From NCBI RefSeq assembly GCF_000526715.1, contig NZ_JAGP01000001.1, forward strand, positions 2,356,001 through 2,420,000: a stretch of DNA of 64,000 nt, read 5' to 3'. A model generated the notes under the pieces. That model had not been told where the DNA came from and searched no databases. It saw only the letters and a list, made by a program, of their open reading frames with translations. The translations under genes and the position numbers were made by a program. The stretch's first letter is position 1. Every line of letters begins with the position of its first letter. Positions 17,998 to 27,475 of the stretch are shown in pieces. Origin of the DNA: Hydrogenovibrio kuenenii DSM 12350. Its GTDB lineage: Bacteria > Pseudomonadota > Gammaproteobacteria > Thiomicrospirales > Thiomicrospiraceae.

Positions 17998-18027
17998 CAT
18001 GCTGGTTTTATCCTTGAGGATTCCCAT

Positions 18028-18855
18028 ATGCCTAACCTTTCTACGCCAAACGAAACCAGTAGTGAACTCAATCTATTATCTGTTTATCTTCCAGCAGATT
18101 TGAACCATCATGAAGTCGCTGAAAAACTCAACATGCCACTCAAAAAAGGGATTGAAGCCTCCTTTTACGCGGAAATTATTGAAGAAGATTCTCATCGCTT
18201 TTTGTTTTTCACCCAGTTTGATGTCATTACCTTTATTAACTGGCCAAAAGAATCAGTTAACGAAGCATTGACTAAACTTGGGTTGGCAGAACCTTACACA
18301 CAAGCAACGCTTTATCAGGACTATCAAATCCTACTTAATGCCAACGCATCGGCACCTTTTCATGTTGATAACAATAGAATAGAAATCCGAGAGTTAAGCT
18401 TATGGCCGCTGATGATCGTAGCCTTGGTGATTGCACAAAGTGTTGGTCTGGAAAAGTTCGAAAAAGAAGTCGATCGCTTCTATACCAAAGGTCGAAATAT
18501 GGTGGAAAACTCCAGTCGCCTTGGTTGGGTTAAACGTCATCATTTTACGGATTACGCCATTGAATTAAGTCTGTTACGACATGATATGGTGCTAGATCTG
18601 ATGCTGTTAGACAAACCCAATATTCTTTGGGACAACGAAACCTATGAAAGCCTCTATAACCGCTTGGCAGAATTGCTCGATTTGCAAGAACGTTTTGAGG
18701 TCGTAAGTTACAAACTCAATGTGCTTAAAGAAGATATGACGATGATGATCGATCTCCACCAACATAAACATAGCTCGTTTTTAGAGTGGATTATTATTGT
18801 GTTAATTTTGGTAGAAGTCTTTATGGGGCTTTGGGAAATGTTTTTCAAACACTAA
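18028..18855 (+). CDS. RMD1/YagE family (DUF155) protein
   Basis: 275 residues. The N-terminal half carries a small alpha/beta region; the middle has LWPLMIVALVIAQSVGLEKFEKEVD, the DUF155 signature, then a helical stretch, and a single C-terminal membrane helix (about 250-270, WIIIVLILVEVFMGLWEMFF) in which the family's conserved V-x-L-I-x-x-E pattern is seen. Related to yeast Rmd1 and Sif2; molecular function in bacteria is unknown. Ends just before a strong terminator. Confidence 0.83.
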   Translation: MPNLSTPNETSSELNLLSVYLPADLNHHEVAEKLNMPLKKGIEASFYAEIIEEDSHRFLFFTQFDVITFINWPKESVNEALTKLGLAEPYTQATLYQDYQILLNANASAPFHVDNNRIEIRELSLWPLMIVALVIAQSVGLEKFEKEVDRFYTKGRNMVENSSRLGWVKRHHFTDYAIELSLLRHDMVLDLMLLDKPNILWDNETYESLYNRLAELLDLQERFEVVSYKLNVLKEDMTMMIDLHQHKHSSFLEWIIIVLILVEVFMGLWEMFFKH

Positions 18856-18859
18856 TAAA

Positions 18860-18883
18860 AAAGCCGGCTATAAAACCGGCTTT
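18860..18883 (+). terminator. Bidirectional intrinsic terminator
   Basis: AAAGCCGG (18860-18867) pairs with CCGGCTTT (18876-18883) around an 8-nt loop, with A-rich and T-rich flanks, between the convergent RMD1-like and CpxP-like genes. Confidence 0.8.
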
Positions 18884-18900
18884 GACCAACCTTAAAAAGG

Positions 18901-19488
18901 TTAAGAAGCTTTCGCAGCAGGTGCTGGTTTCGCCATCATGTTTTTAGGGCGGTAATAGTTTTTCGCTATCATTTCAAACTGTGCAGGTGTTAATACAGAA
19001 CGCACAAAAGCGCGACACTTCAATTTACCGTGCATGATTTTTGATCGCAGTTTGATTGACTCCTCACCCACTTTGATAATGGCATTATCATCTTCACCAG
19101 CCAATGCCATTTTTCGGGCTTTTCTTTCTAGCTGGACGACTTTTTCAACCATGCCACGCATTTTACCTATGTTTTTGGTATGAAAACCCATCAACTTATC
19201 ATACTGTTCTTTAGTTAGGGCCAAAGGGTTTCCACGTTTATAGCTGCCCATTAGTCTAGGCATCAAATTCGGCATAAAGTTGGCGTGTCCCAAATGACGT
19301 TTAAACGCCTTTCCTGGACCCATTCCTGCACCGGGCCCCATACCAGCACCCATACCAGCACCCATTCCTTGACCCGGCCCCATGCCCGCACCAGGCCCTG
19401 AACCAGGCACTCTTTCAATAGCATAAGCTTGAGAAGCGAAAACTCCCGTTGCTAAAACAAGTAACATCGCTTTAATGTAACGCACCAT
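18901..19488 (-). CDS. Spy/CpxP-like periplasmic protein with GMGPG repeats
   Basis: 195 residues. Signal peptide about 1-23 (ASQAYA|IERV), a Gly/Met/Pro repeat block (about 28-60), then a helical domain with LTKEQYDKLMGFH and LTPAQFEMI, the paired LTxxQ motifs of the Spy/CpxP/Zra family (periplasmic chaperones or metal sensors). It is longer than CpxP (about 166) because of the repeats. A charged linker GKMRGMVEKVVQLERKARKM lies between the motifs. Function as a chaperone is a family inference. No two-component system is adjacent. AGGAGG-type ribosome site upstream. Confidence 0.72.
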   Translation of the reverse strand: MVRYIKAMLLVLATGVFASQAYAIERVPGSGPGAGMGPGQGMGAGMGAGMGPGAGMGPGKAFKRHLGHANFMPNLMPRLMGSYKRGNPLALTKEQYDKLMGFHTKNIGKMRGMVEKVVQLERKARKMALAGEDDNAIIKVGEESIKLRSKIMHGKLKCRAFVRSVLTPAQFEMIAKNYYRPKNMMAKPAPAAKAS

Positions 19489-19629
19489 AAAACCCTCCTA
19501 GGGTTAACTATTCATAATGGACATGATCAGACTAAGTTTACACCGAAGTCATAGTTTTTCATTATCATTAAAAAATGATATTTGGGAATAGTTTTTTCGT
19601 TAAAGTATTATTTCAAATCATTAAAAAGG

Positions 19630-20790
19630 CTAAGACTGATCGGCTTTTATCTGCAATTTAAGCTGCTTGGCTGCCATGGCATAACCGCCGTCTGCGGCAT
19701 CGACAAAATGCACGTGATCTGTTCCTGTCTTTTCGACCAGACAAGTGATGACCGCGGCATCCGCCTGGTGACAACCATAAAACAAAATACCGGCTTGGTA
19801 TTGTTCTTCCAGCCATGCCAATAGCGCTTGCAAGGAAGACAAATCGCAAGACAAAACGGTTTTGAAATTATCATCCAGTTTTTGATAATCGGAGTTTTCA
19901 ATCAGATCCGATTTATAGTTTCCCCAATCAAACCCATCCACTTCTTTATGCGTTTGCATCCAATAAACCCCTACCAGGTTCTCCAAACGGATACGGATGG
20001 CTGTTTTAAGTCGGAACCAGAGAGAGTGATGAAAGCTTTTTGCCCGAGTTTCGGCTTTCAGCTTGTCACTATCGAAACTGAGAGATAAATTTCCTGTACT
20101 AAGCGGATGGTGCTCGACACGATCACCCAGCAATTCTTCGATTTTGTCGGTCAAGCGTTGATAGAGTGTCAACGTCACTTTCTGCTCGGGTAAACGTGAT
20201 TTCACCAGTAAACTAAACGTCACTTGTTTTGGGCTAGGTATTTGATTCCATCGGCATTCAAAACCGGAAAAGTCCGCCTCGGAGGGCGTATCGGCTGGCA
20301 GTTGATAGGATGCAACTTCTTTTATCAACGCATCGGCTTCATCCATACCGCCGCCCATAAAAAAATATTGAGTCAAATTGGGTGCGCTACGATAACGACA
20401 TAAACGGATTTTCTGCTTTAATTCACTGACAGGCACAACCCCAACTCTTAGCGTCAGATCCAATCCTTCGGAAGCCAACTCCTGACAACCACGCATTGCA
20501 CGTTTGACCTTATCGATTAGCTCGGGCGGCACACAAAAGCTCGCACCATCTCCGCCAAACACATAAGGCAGCCGATAAGGTTTTGCCGCATTAACGACCG
20601 CAGCAATCGTACTGCCGCCTACCGCATTAACATCTCTGTAACGGCCTTCTTCTATAGCTTTGGTGGAATTAACGACATCAGTGACAATAACATACCAGTC
20701 TGAAGGCAACTCGGTATAGGCATCGCAATTTAGGGTTTGTTCAAAATGGGTAAAAAGGGGAAGTGACGCTTCAAAATCTATCGAAGGCAT
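19630..20790 (-). CDS. DUF3095 domain protein (cyclase-fold)
   Basis: 386-residue soluble protein matching the DUF3095 family: VIVTDVVNSTKAIEEGRYRDVN near residue 35 resembles the first metal-binding loop of class III nucleotide cyclases, followed by VFGGDGASFCVPP, a second cyclase-like loop. No experimentally known product that I can cite. It follows thrB by 18 bp on the same strand, so they share a transcript, though the link with threonine synthesis may be accidental. Confidence 0.8.
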   Translation of the reverse strand: MPSIDFEASLPLFTHFEQTLNCDAYTELPSDWYVIVTDVVNSTKAIEEGRYRDVNAVGGSTIAAVVNAAKPYRLPYVFGGDGASFCVPPELIDKVKRAMRGCQELASEGLDLTLRVGVVPVSELKQKIRLCRYRSAPNLTQYFFMGGGMDEADALIKEVASYQLPADTPSEADFSGFECRWNQIPSPKQVTFSLLVKSRLPEQKVTLTLYQRLTDKIEELLGDRVEHHPLSTGNLSLSFDSDKLKAETRAKSFHHSLWFRLKTAIRIRLENLVGVYWMQTHKEVDGFDWGNYKSDLIENSDYQKLDDNFKTVLSCDLSSLQALLAWLEEQYQAGILFYGCHQADAAVITCLVEKTGTDHVHFVDAADGGYAMAAKQLKLQIKADQS

Positions 20791-20808
20791 GACTGCTGAA
20801 ACCAGCCT

Positions 20809-21756
20809 TTACAAAGGCTGTGCATTGTCTCGGTGATGTTTTAGAATCGCTTTAAAGACATTCGGGTCTTTGATTTGCGTCATTTCACCTTCTCTCGGAA
20901 TATGCTTGTCTTTCAAACGAGATAAGAAAAAACGCAACGCCGCCAAGCGTAAGGCATAAGGCCAGGTTTCTTTTTCTTGCCAGCTCAGTTCACGAATTTT
21001 TTGATAACTGGATACCATGGCATCGACTTTTTCAGCATCGAAAGTCAAATCCGGCGAACGACACCAATCATTGACCATGACCGCTAAATCATAAAGTAAT
21101 GGGCCATTGCACGCATAATATAAGTCGATAATACCCGACAACTGATCGCCATCAAACAATGCATTGTCACAGAAAAGATCTGCATGGATCACACCATGAG
21201 GTAACAGCTCCCATTCATAGTTTGAAAGCAAATTGATTTCTGAAGAAATAAGGTTCGTTTCATCTTGTGGCAAGCGAGTCTGAATCAGATCGAAAGTCGT
21301 TTGCATCCAATCCAAATTGCGATCATTTTCACGGAAATCTTCAAAATCCTGCCCTGCCATGTGGAATCGAGCCATTTGCTCACCCATCACTTTGCACTGC
21401 TTCAGAGTCGGAAGTTCAACACCATCTCCTTTTAAGCGTTCAACTAAAGCGGCAGGTTTGCCTTGGATGGATTTTAAGTAGCCGTTGGATAGAGTTTGTT
21501 CAGGATGCGCGGTCGGAATGGCATGCTCTGCCATAAAAGCCATGATATTTAAAAAATAAGGCAGTTCGTCAAAACTATGATGCTCAAATACCGTAAGAAC
21601 AAATTGATGATGCTCACCCTCTTTTTCCGTATTAACGAAATAGTTGGTATTTTCAATTCCAGCACTAATCCCTTCATAGGAAGACAAAGTACCGACATCA
21701 TAATCTTGTAAAAAAGCTTCTAGTTCTGCTTGTTCTATGACTGTATAGACTGACAC
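20809..21756 (-). CDS. thrB: Homoserine kinase (APH-fold, ThrB type II)
   Basis: 315 residues of the aminoglycoside-phosphotransferase-like homoserine kinase found in pseudomonads and relatives, which phosphorylates homoserine in threonine synthesis. Start MSVYTVIEQAELEAFLQDYDVG and SYEGISAGIENTNYFV are signature; the catalytic loop is HADLFCDNALF and the metal-binding loop GIIDLYYA (DFG-like). It sits next to polA in divergent orientation, an arrangement I recall from the pseudomonad thrB-polA-engB region. Confidence 0.92.
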   Translation of the reverse strand: MSVYTVIEQAELEAFLQDYDVGTLSSYEGISAGIENTNYFVNTEKEGEHHQFVLTVFEHHSFDELPYFLNIMAFMAEHAIPTAHPEQTLSNGYLKSIQGKPAALVERLKGDGVELPTLKQCKVMGEQMARFHMAGQDFEDFRENDRNLDWMQTTFDLIQTRLPQDETNLISSEINLLSNYEWELLPHGVIHADLFCDNALFDGDQLSGIIDLYYACNGPLLYDLAVMVNDWCRSPDLTFDAEKVDAMVSSYQKIRELSWQEKETWPYALRLAALRFFLSRLKDKHIPREGEMTQIKDPNVFKAILKHHRDNAQPL

Positions 21757-21827
21757 AATCTAAATCCGAATATAGGTTAAAATAATGAACGAATTTTACC
21801 ATAACTCATCAAAATCTAGGCAGTTTC

Positions 21828-24659
21828 ATGACATCAATGCAACAGGCTCCGCAACTCGAATTTAATTCTAAAGCACCTTTTATATTAGTGGACGGTTCGT
21901 CTTATCTATTTCGAGCTTTTCATGCCATGCCACCTTTAACCAACTCTAAAGGTCATGCGACAGGTGCGATTTTCGGTGTGGTGAACATGATTGGTAAGTT
22001 GTTAGAACAATATCAACCTGAACGCATTGCCGTGGCATTTGATGCCAAGGGCAAAAACTTTCGTCATGAATTGTATGAGGAATACAAAGCACACCGCCCA
22101 CCAATGCCGGACGAATTGCGTATTCAAATAGAACCGATTCACCAAATTATCAAGGCGTTAGGGATTCCGCTTTTGGTGATTGATGGCGTAGAAGCCGATG
22201 ATGTAATGGGAACACTGGCGCACCAAGCCACAGAAGCAAAAATGGATGCCCTGCTGTCGACTGGCGATAAGGATATGGCGCAACTGGTGAATGAACATAT
22301 TTCGCTCATCAATACCATGAACGACACTTTGATGACGCCTGAAAAAGTGGTCGAAAAGTTTCATGTGAAACCAGAACAGATTATCGACTATCTCGCTTTA
22401 ATGGGCGACAGCGCTGACAATATTCCCGGTATTCCGAAATGTGGTCCCAAAACAGCGGCTAAATGGTTGGAAGAATATGGCACGATTGAAAACTTGGTTG
22501 CGAATGCCGATCAAATCAAGGGAAAAATCGGGGAAAGTCTTCGTGACAATTTGGATCAGCTAAAGCTCTCGCAAGAACTCACCACTATTCGTATTAACTG
22601 TGAGTTACCAATACACCTAAGTGACATCAAACGCGAATCCCCAGATATGCAAGCTCTGGCAGAACTCTTTGCTGAATATGACTTACGCAACTGGCAGAAC
22701 CAGATTGCAAAAGGCGAACTGCCATTTAGCAAGTCCACAGGACGTAAGGCGCATAGCAAAACCGTGGTAAGTGAACAGAATGGTAAACATCACGCCAACC
22801 AAACAATACCTCAAGCAGCAACAACGAGCACTTATGAGATTGCGCCTTATGAAACGATTTTAGACTGGAACAGCTTTGATGAATGGCTGAAAAAATTGAG
22901 TCAAAGCGAATTGTTTGCGATAGATACCGAGACGACTTCTCTTGATACCATGACAGCAAAAATTGTCGGTATCAGCTTCGCCTATGAGGCGTCCGACACA
23001 ATTCATGCGGCCTATTTGCCTTTAACGCATGACTATGAAGGGGCGCCTGAGCAATTAAATTTTGACCAGGTTCTATCCAAGCTCAAACCGATTTTAGAAA
23101 ATGACCAACACCAAAAGGTGGGACAAAACCTAAAATACGATTGGCATGTATTTATGAATCATGGCATTGAACTTAAAGGCATTGCCTATGACACCATGCT
23201 GGAATCTTACTGTTTTAACAGTGTCGCCACCCGACACAATATGGATGACTTGGCACTTAAATACCTAAACCACAGTACAATCCACTTTGAAGATATTGCC
23301 GGTAAAGGTAAAAACCAATTAACCTTTAATCAAATCCCACTTGAACAAGCTGCACCCTACGCTGCCGAAGATGCGGATGTCACATTACGTTTGCACTTTG
23401 CACTTTGGCCTCAGCTGCAACAAGATGAAGGGCCGTGCAAAATCTTCCAAGAGATTGAAGTGCCTTTATTAAGTGTATTGGCAAAAACCGAACGTAATGG
23501 TGTATTGATCGACAAGCAAATGCTGGCAGATCAATCTTATGAAATTGGTGAAAAACTGGTACAACTTGAACAGAAAGCGCATTTGATTGCAGGTGAAACT
23601 TTCAACCTCAATTCTTCAAAGCAACTGCAAGTCGTATTGTTTGAAAAGCTGAATCTACCAATCTTGAAAAAAACACCGAAAGGCCAACCTTCTACTGCTG
23701 AACCTATTTTGGCTCAACTGGCAGAAGAAGGACATGAGTTGCCGACCTTGATTTTAGAATACCGCAGTTTGGCAAAACTGAAATCCACCTATACCGATAG
23801 TTTGCCGAAACAAATTAACGAACAAACTGGACGTGTTCACACTTCTTATCAGCAAGCGGTGGCCTCAACGGGCCGCTTGTCTTCGACCGATCCAAACCTG
23901 CAGAACATCCCCATTCGCAATGCAGAGGGGCGTCGTATTCGCCAAGCGTTTATTGCGCCTGCCGGCTATAAAATCATGGCGGCCGATTACTCACAAATCG
24001 AATTACGCATCATGGCGCACTTGTCTGGAGATGAAAACTTGCTGAAGGCTTTTGCCGAAGGCAAAGACATACACCAAGCCACCGCGGCAGAAATTTTCAA
24101 TATGTCGCTCGATGAAGTCACCAACGAACAACGTCGTAGCGCCAAAGCTGTAAACTTTGGACTGATTTACGGCATGTCAGCTTTCGGGTTAGCGAAACAA
24201 CTCAATATCCCTCGAAATCTGGCACAAGAATATATCAACCTCTATTTCAGCCGTTATCCTGGTGTGCAAAGCTACATGGAAACCACACAGGCCAATGCAC
24301 GTGAAAAAGGTTATGTTGAAACCCTTATGGGGCGTCGTTTATACCTACCTGATATTAATGCAAAAAACGGGCAACTACGCCAGTATGCCGAACGTACTGC
24401 AATCAATGCCCCAATGCAAGGCACGGCAGCAGACATTATCAAACGTGCCATGATCGATATGCAAAAATGGCTAAATACCACGGCTCTAGACATCAAAATG
24501 CTAATGCAAGTTCACGATGAATTGGTCTTTGAAGTCGCTGAAAATGACATGAATGCCGTTAGACCAGAGATAAAACGTATTATGGAAAACGCTCTAAAAC
24601 TTGATGTGCCTTTGATTGTTGAGATTGGTGAAGGAAATAATTGGGATGAAGCACATTAA
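21828..24659 (+). CDS. polA: DNA polymerase I
   Basis: 943 residues, close to the usual 900-930. 5' nuclease domain (about 15-300) with ILVDGSSYLFRAFHA, AFDAKGKNFRHELYEEYKA and GDSADNIPGIPKCGPKTA; 3'-5' exonuclease domain with an intact Exo I AIDTETTSLD and YAAEDADVTLRL; polymerase domain with motif A DYSQIELRIMAHLS, helix O RRSAKAVNFGLIYGMS and motif C VHDELVFEV. All three activities look complete. The ribosome site before the ATG is weak. A parS-like site lies within it (22358-22371), reading FHVKP. Confidence 0.97.
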   Translation: MTSMQQAPQLEFNSKAPFILVDGSSYLFRAFHAMPPLTNSKGHATGAIFGVVNMIGKLLEQYQPERIAVAFDAKGKNFRHELYEEYKAHRPPMPDELRIQIEPIHQIIKALGIPLLVIDGVEADDVMGTLAHQATEAKMDALLSTGDKDMAQLVNEHISLINTMNDTLMTPEKVVEKFHVKPEQIIDYLALMGDSADNIPGIPKCGPKTAAKWLEEYGTIENLVANADQIKGKIGESLRDNLDQLKLSQELTTIRINCELPIHLSDIKRESPDMQALAELFAEYDLRNWQNQIAKGELPFSKSTGRKAHSKTVVSEQNGKHHANQTIPQAATTSTYEIAPYETILDWNSFDEWLKKLSQSELFAIDTETTSLDTMTAKIVGISFAYEASDTIHAAYLPLTHDYEGAPEQLNFDQVLSKLKPILENDQHQKVGQNLKYDWHVFMNHGIELKGIAYDTMLESYCFNSVATRHNMDDLALKYLNHSTIHFEDIAGKGKNQLTFNQIPLEQAAPYAAEDADVTLRLHFALWPQLQQDEGPCKIFQEIEVPLLSVLAKTERNGVLIDKQMLADQSYEIGEKLVQLEQKAHLIAGETFNLNSSKQLQVVLFEKLNLPILKKTPKGQPSTAEPILAQLAEEGHELPTLILEYRSLAKLKSTYTDSLPKQINEQTGRVHTSYQQAVASTGRLSSTDPNLQNIPIRNAEGRRIRQAFIAPAGYKIMAADYSQIELRIMAHLSGDENLLKAFAEGKDIHQATAAEIFNMSLDEVTNEQRRSAKAVNFGLIYGMSAFGLAKQLNIPRNLAQEYINLYFSRYPGVQSYMETTQANAREKGYVETLMGRRLYLPDINAKNGQLRQYAERTAINAPMQGTAADIIKRAMIDMQKWLNTTALDIKMLMQVHDELVFEVAENDMNAVRPEIKRIMENALKLDVPLIVEIGEGNNWDEAH
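22358..22371 (+). other. parS-like site 2 (GTTTCATGTGAAAC)
   Basis: Exact copy of the 14-mer, inside polA, in a different reading frame from the copy at 2482. The 16-bp context (22357-22372) matches 13 of 16 positions of the ParB consensus. Confidence 0.55.
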
Positions 24660-24717
24660 GATTTATTTATTCGCGACATTTGCATTGAAAATAGATAAAA
24701 ATCAAGAATAGAAGCTT

Positions 24718-24745
24718 TTGACTACCTTTCATCTTACTGTAAGAT
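24718..24745 (+). promoter_or_regulatory. Possible promoter for the TraF-like gene
   Basis: TTGACT (24718-24723) and TAAGAT (24740-24745) with a 16-bp gap, about 50 bp before the start of the gene at 24798. Confidence 0.45.
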
Positions 24746-24797
24746 ACTTATATAATAAGATTTGAGACAGACTTTTTAACCTAGGAGAGGTTCACTC

Positions 24798-26072
24798 ATG
24801 AAAAGACAACTACTATTAAGCTGCATTCTAGCAGCATGCGCAACAGGTGCTAATGCAGCACCAAGTTCTTATATGCCAATTGGTCCTAACATCACTTACG
24901 GTGATGCTTCTAACTCAAACACCATCTATAGTCCACTTGCTAACCCTTCATACAACGCCATTAATAAAAGCGATACCGAAGGTTATCGTCTTGGTTTAGG
25001 GGTGAATGGTCAGATTAACTATGAATCAAAAGGTTTGGAAGGTTACTCAGATTACTTTAAAGATAAAATTCAAGCGGTTATCGATACTAATAATCCCGCT
25101 CTAGCAGGGACACTTCAAACCAACTTGAATAATTATTTTACTAAATATAATGGTGGACATGTTGCTGTACAAGGTGGTGTGACTATTCCTCTGTTAATTA
25201 AATCCGGTAAACTAGATGGCGGAATTTCTCTAGATATTTCCAAACAGTACGCCACTCAAGTAAATGTCGTCAGAAAATCGAATGTCACTGTTACAACTTC
25301 TGGAACTAATTTTGTTGTCACACCTGGTTCTGCAGGCTGGAATTTAAGTTACCGCGAATTAACGGAAATGGCATTAGGCTATGGTAAAAACGTTTTTTCA
25401 AAAAACGGAGGAACTTTATCTGTAGGGTTGACGGCCCGCTACTTAACCATGTTATCAAACACCAAAATGCTCGATTTTAGTACCGTTGTAAGTGATAACA
25501 ACGGTAGTAGCAGTAAAGATACAGGAGATTACTTATCTGACTTGAATACGGGTTCTTCTAGCTCTGCAATCACTGCCGATATCGGTATTAACTGGATTCA
25601 TGATAATTACTCACTTGGTTTCGTTGGGATGAACCTGACTTCACCGACCTTTAAAACCCATGATTTATCCACTACCGCTACAAGTACAAGTTTCGCTGGT
25701 TACTACAGTAGTTCTGACTTTCAATTAAAACCACAATATCGCATTACTGGTCAATTGAATACTGAAAGCCGTCATTGGACTCTAGCTGGTTCATATGACC
25801 TAGCTAAAGCAAATGACCTAAACAACCAAGACACTCAATGGTGGAGTGCGAGTGCAAGCTATGCTACTAACTCAGCTTGGTATGTTCCTGACTTACGTCT
25901 AGGCTTACGCGGTAATATGGCTGGTAACAAAAACACCTATACAGATGTTGGTTTAACCTTCGGCTTCTTGAACTTGGATGTTGCAACAACAACAACCGAC
26001 TTCTCTGGTGTTATAGATAAGCAAAAAGATTCTGGTTTGATTGCTTCTGCAGGTATTGAATTCGATTTCTAA
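24798..26072 (+). CDS. TraF-like (PF13729-type) outer-membrane barrel protein
   Basis: 424 residues with a signal peptide (about 1-20, ATGANA|APSS) and a C-terminal strand ending GIEFDF, typical of outer-membrane barrels. NPSYNAINKSDTEGYRLGLG near the N-terminus resembles the chromosomal TraF_2-type family often annotated as conjugal transfer protein TraF; no conjugation genes are near. Repetitive Ser/Thr-rich strands suggest a barrel of 12 or more strands. AGGAGAG ribosome site and a good upstream promoter. Function unknown. Confidence 0.68.
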   Translation: MKRQLLLSCILAACATGANAAPSSYMPIGPNITYGDASNSNTIYSPLANPSYNAINKSDTEGYRLGLGVNGQINYESKGLEGYSDYFKDKIQAVIDTNNPALAGTLQTNLNNYFTKYNGGHVAVQGGVTIPLLIKSGKLDGGISLDISKQYATQVNVVRKSNVTVTTSGTNFVVTPGSAGWNLSYRELTEMALGYGKNVFSKNGGTLSVGLTARYLTMLSNTKMLDFSTVVSDNNGSSSKDTGDYLSDLNTGSSSSAITADIGINWIHDNYSLGFVGMNLTSPTFKTHDLSTTATSTSFAGYYSSSDFQLKPQYRITGQLNTESRHWTLAGSYDLAKANDLNNQDTQWWSASASYATNSAWYVPDLRLGLRGNMAGNKNTYTDVGLTFGFLNLDVATTTTDFSGVIDKQKDSGLIASAGIEFDF

Positions 26073-26101
26073 AGACTGTCTTTCCATTTAATGCTTATTT
26101 G

Positions 26102-26125
26102 AACCCCTCTTTTGAGGGGTTTTTT
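26102..26125 (+). terminator. Intrinsic terminator after the TraF-like gene
   Basis: AACCCCTC (26102-26109) and GAGGGGTT (26114-26121) with a TTTT loop and trailing T run. Confidence 0.85.
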
Positions 26126-26164
26126 ATTTAACATCATAAGTATCATCAATTAAAGGAAGAATCC

Positions 26165-26902
26165 ATGCGCCTCTCTGCTAAGCTTTCAATTACAGCAACA
26201 TTCGTTTGTTTGTCATCTAGTGTTTTCGCTGCAAAAAATAATATCAATTATTTGAACTTCAGTTCACAAGATCAATTCAAACATTTTTCAACTGACCTAA
26301 CTGGTGTATTGGCTTACAAAAGCCTTCGCCCAACAGAACCTCTTGGGTTAATTGGTTTTGATATTGGCATTTCTGGCAACAGTTCTAGCTTGAAATATAA
26401 AGATATGGGATCTGTTTCATCTAATAGTGCTAACTCTATTGACACAGTTACTTTACACGCTGTAAAAGGTCTGCCTTTGGGGATTGATGTTGGTGTTGAC
26501 TATATGACAACACCTAACAGCAACCTGTCGACTTGGAGTGGAAATATGAGTTGGGCATTTTTTGATGGTGGAATCCTTAGCCCATCAATTGGGATTAACG
26601 GGCACTATACTCAAACCAGCGGGATCAGTGCTTTAGACTACAAAAGCTACGGCATGGATTTAGGGGTTTCGAAGGGAATCTTGAATATGACCCCTTTTGC
26701 TTCTGTTGGTATTGTAAATAGTGAGGTTAAGCCTCTAATCACCAATCAAGTGAGTGGTGTTAGCTTACAGAAAGTCACCTCAACCATGACAAAAATCGCC
26801 GCTGGTGTGAATATTAATCTGCTATTTATGGATGTATTGGTGGCTTATAACCAAATTGGGGATGTGCCAACCTATAGTATTAAAGCTGGTTATCGTTTTT
26901 AA
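26165..26902 (+). CDS. Predicted outer-membrane protein, unknown function
   Basis: 245 residues with a signal peptide (about 1-22, SSSVFA|AKNN) and alternating hydrophobic strands ending in KAGYRF, the terminal aromatic signature for BAM-assembled barrels. The size suggests about 8-10 strands. It lies 92 bp after the TraF-like gene, across a terminator, so it is partly uncoupled from it. I do not recognise the family. Confidence 0.65.
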   Translation: MRLSAKLSITATFVCLSSSVFAAKNNINYLNFSSQDQFKHFSTDLTGVLAYKSLRPTEPLGLIGFDIGISGNSSSLKYKDMGSVSSNSANSIDTVTLHAVKGLPLGIDVGVDYMTTPNSNLSTWSGNMSWAFFDGGILSPSIGINGHYTQTSGISALDYKSYGMDLGVSKGILNMTPFASVGIVNSEVKPLITNQVSGVSLQKVTSTMTKIAAGVNINLLFMDVLVAYNQIGDVPTYSIKAGYRF

Positions 26903-26909
26903 GCCTAAA

Positions 26910-27467
26910 CTAACCTTTGAAAGCACTGTCTGAATTAAGGTACGCCTCTTCTTCTGACGTACTAACTCTGTTCAAGATTGAATTACGATGCGGAAAGCGT
27001 CCAAAACGCTCAACAAGTTTTTGATGATGACGGGCGAAATTCAGATTAGCTGTTAATCCATAATGCTCAAATAGTCCAACTGACTTTTGTTGATCTTTTA
27101 AGTTTTCACTATGCATTAAAGGCATCAATAAAAACGCCTGTTGAGATTTGGGTAGCTGTTCTAAAAACCCTTTTTCAATAGCAACATAAGTTGCCTTAAC
27201 GGCTTGCTGCTCTGTCTGAAAACTTTCTGGAAGACCGCGAAACATATTTAACGGCATTTGGTCGAGCAGGATAATCAAGGCTAGCGCTGATTTTGGTTCA
27301 TTTAGCCAGTCATCCAATAACCCTTTTTGAGCTTGTTGCCATAAGGTTTGATATTTATCTCGAATTTCTTGATCCAATTCAGCAGTAGAATTAAACCATA
27401 AAGGTTTTATCCTGTCGGAAAACCAAAAACTTAAGATTTCTTCTGCTCGATTCATGATCTTACTCAC
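26910..27467 (-). CDS. DUF924 family protein
   Basis: 185-residue soluble helical protein. Signatures: EILSFWFSDRIKPLWFNST at the N-terminus, LALIILLDQMPLNMFRG in the middle and FARHHQKLVERFGRFPHRNSIL near the end. This family (distantly TPR-like) has no proven function. It lies 8 bp downstream of engB on the same strand and converges with the barrel gene, 7 bp apart. Confidence 0.87.
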   Translation of the reverse strand: MSKIMNRAEEILSFWFSDRIKPLWFNSTAELDQEIRDKYQTLWQQAQKGLLDDWLNEPKSALALIILLDQMPLNMFRGLPESFQTEQQAVKATYVAIEKGFLEQLPKSQQAFLLMPLMHSENLKDQQKSVGLFEHYGLTANLNFARHHQKLVERFGRFPHRNSILNRVSTSEEEAYLNSDSAFKG

Positions 27468-27475
27468 AGAAGTTT

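Noticed and set aside
19310-19410. Tandem DNA repeat (CCAGCACCCAT-like units)
   Set aside because: It is the coding sequence for GMGAG/GMGPG peptides and is explained by low-complexity protein sequence.
24798-26072. Conjugative element, suggested by the TraF-like protein
   Set aside because: No relaxase, type IV secretion, integrase or att-like repeats nearby; the TraF-like family is commonly chromosomal.
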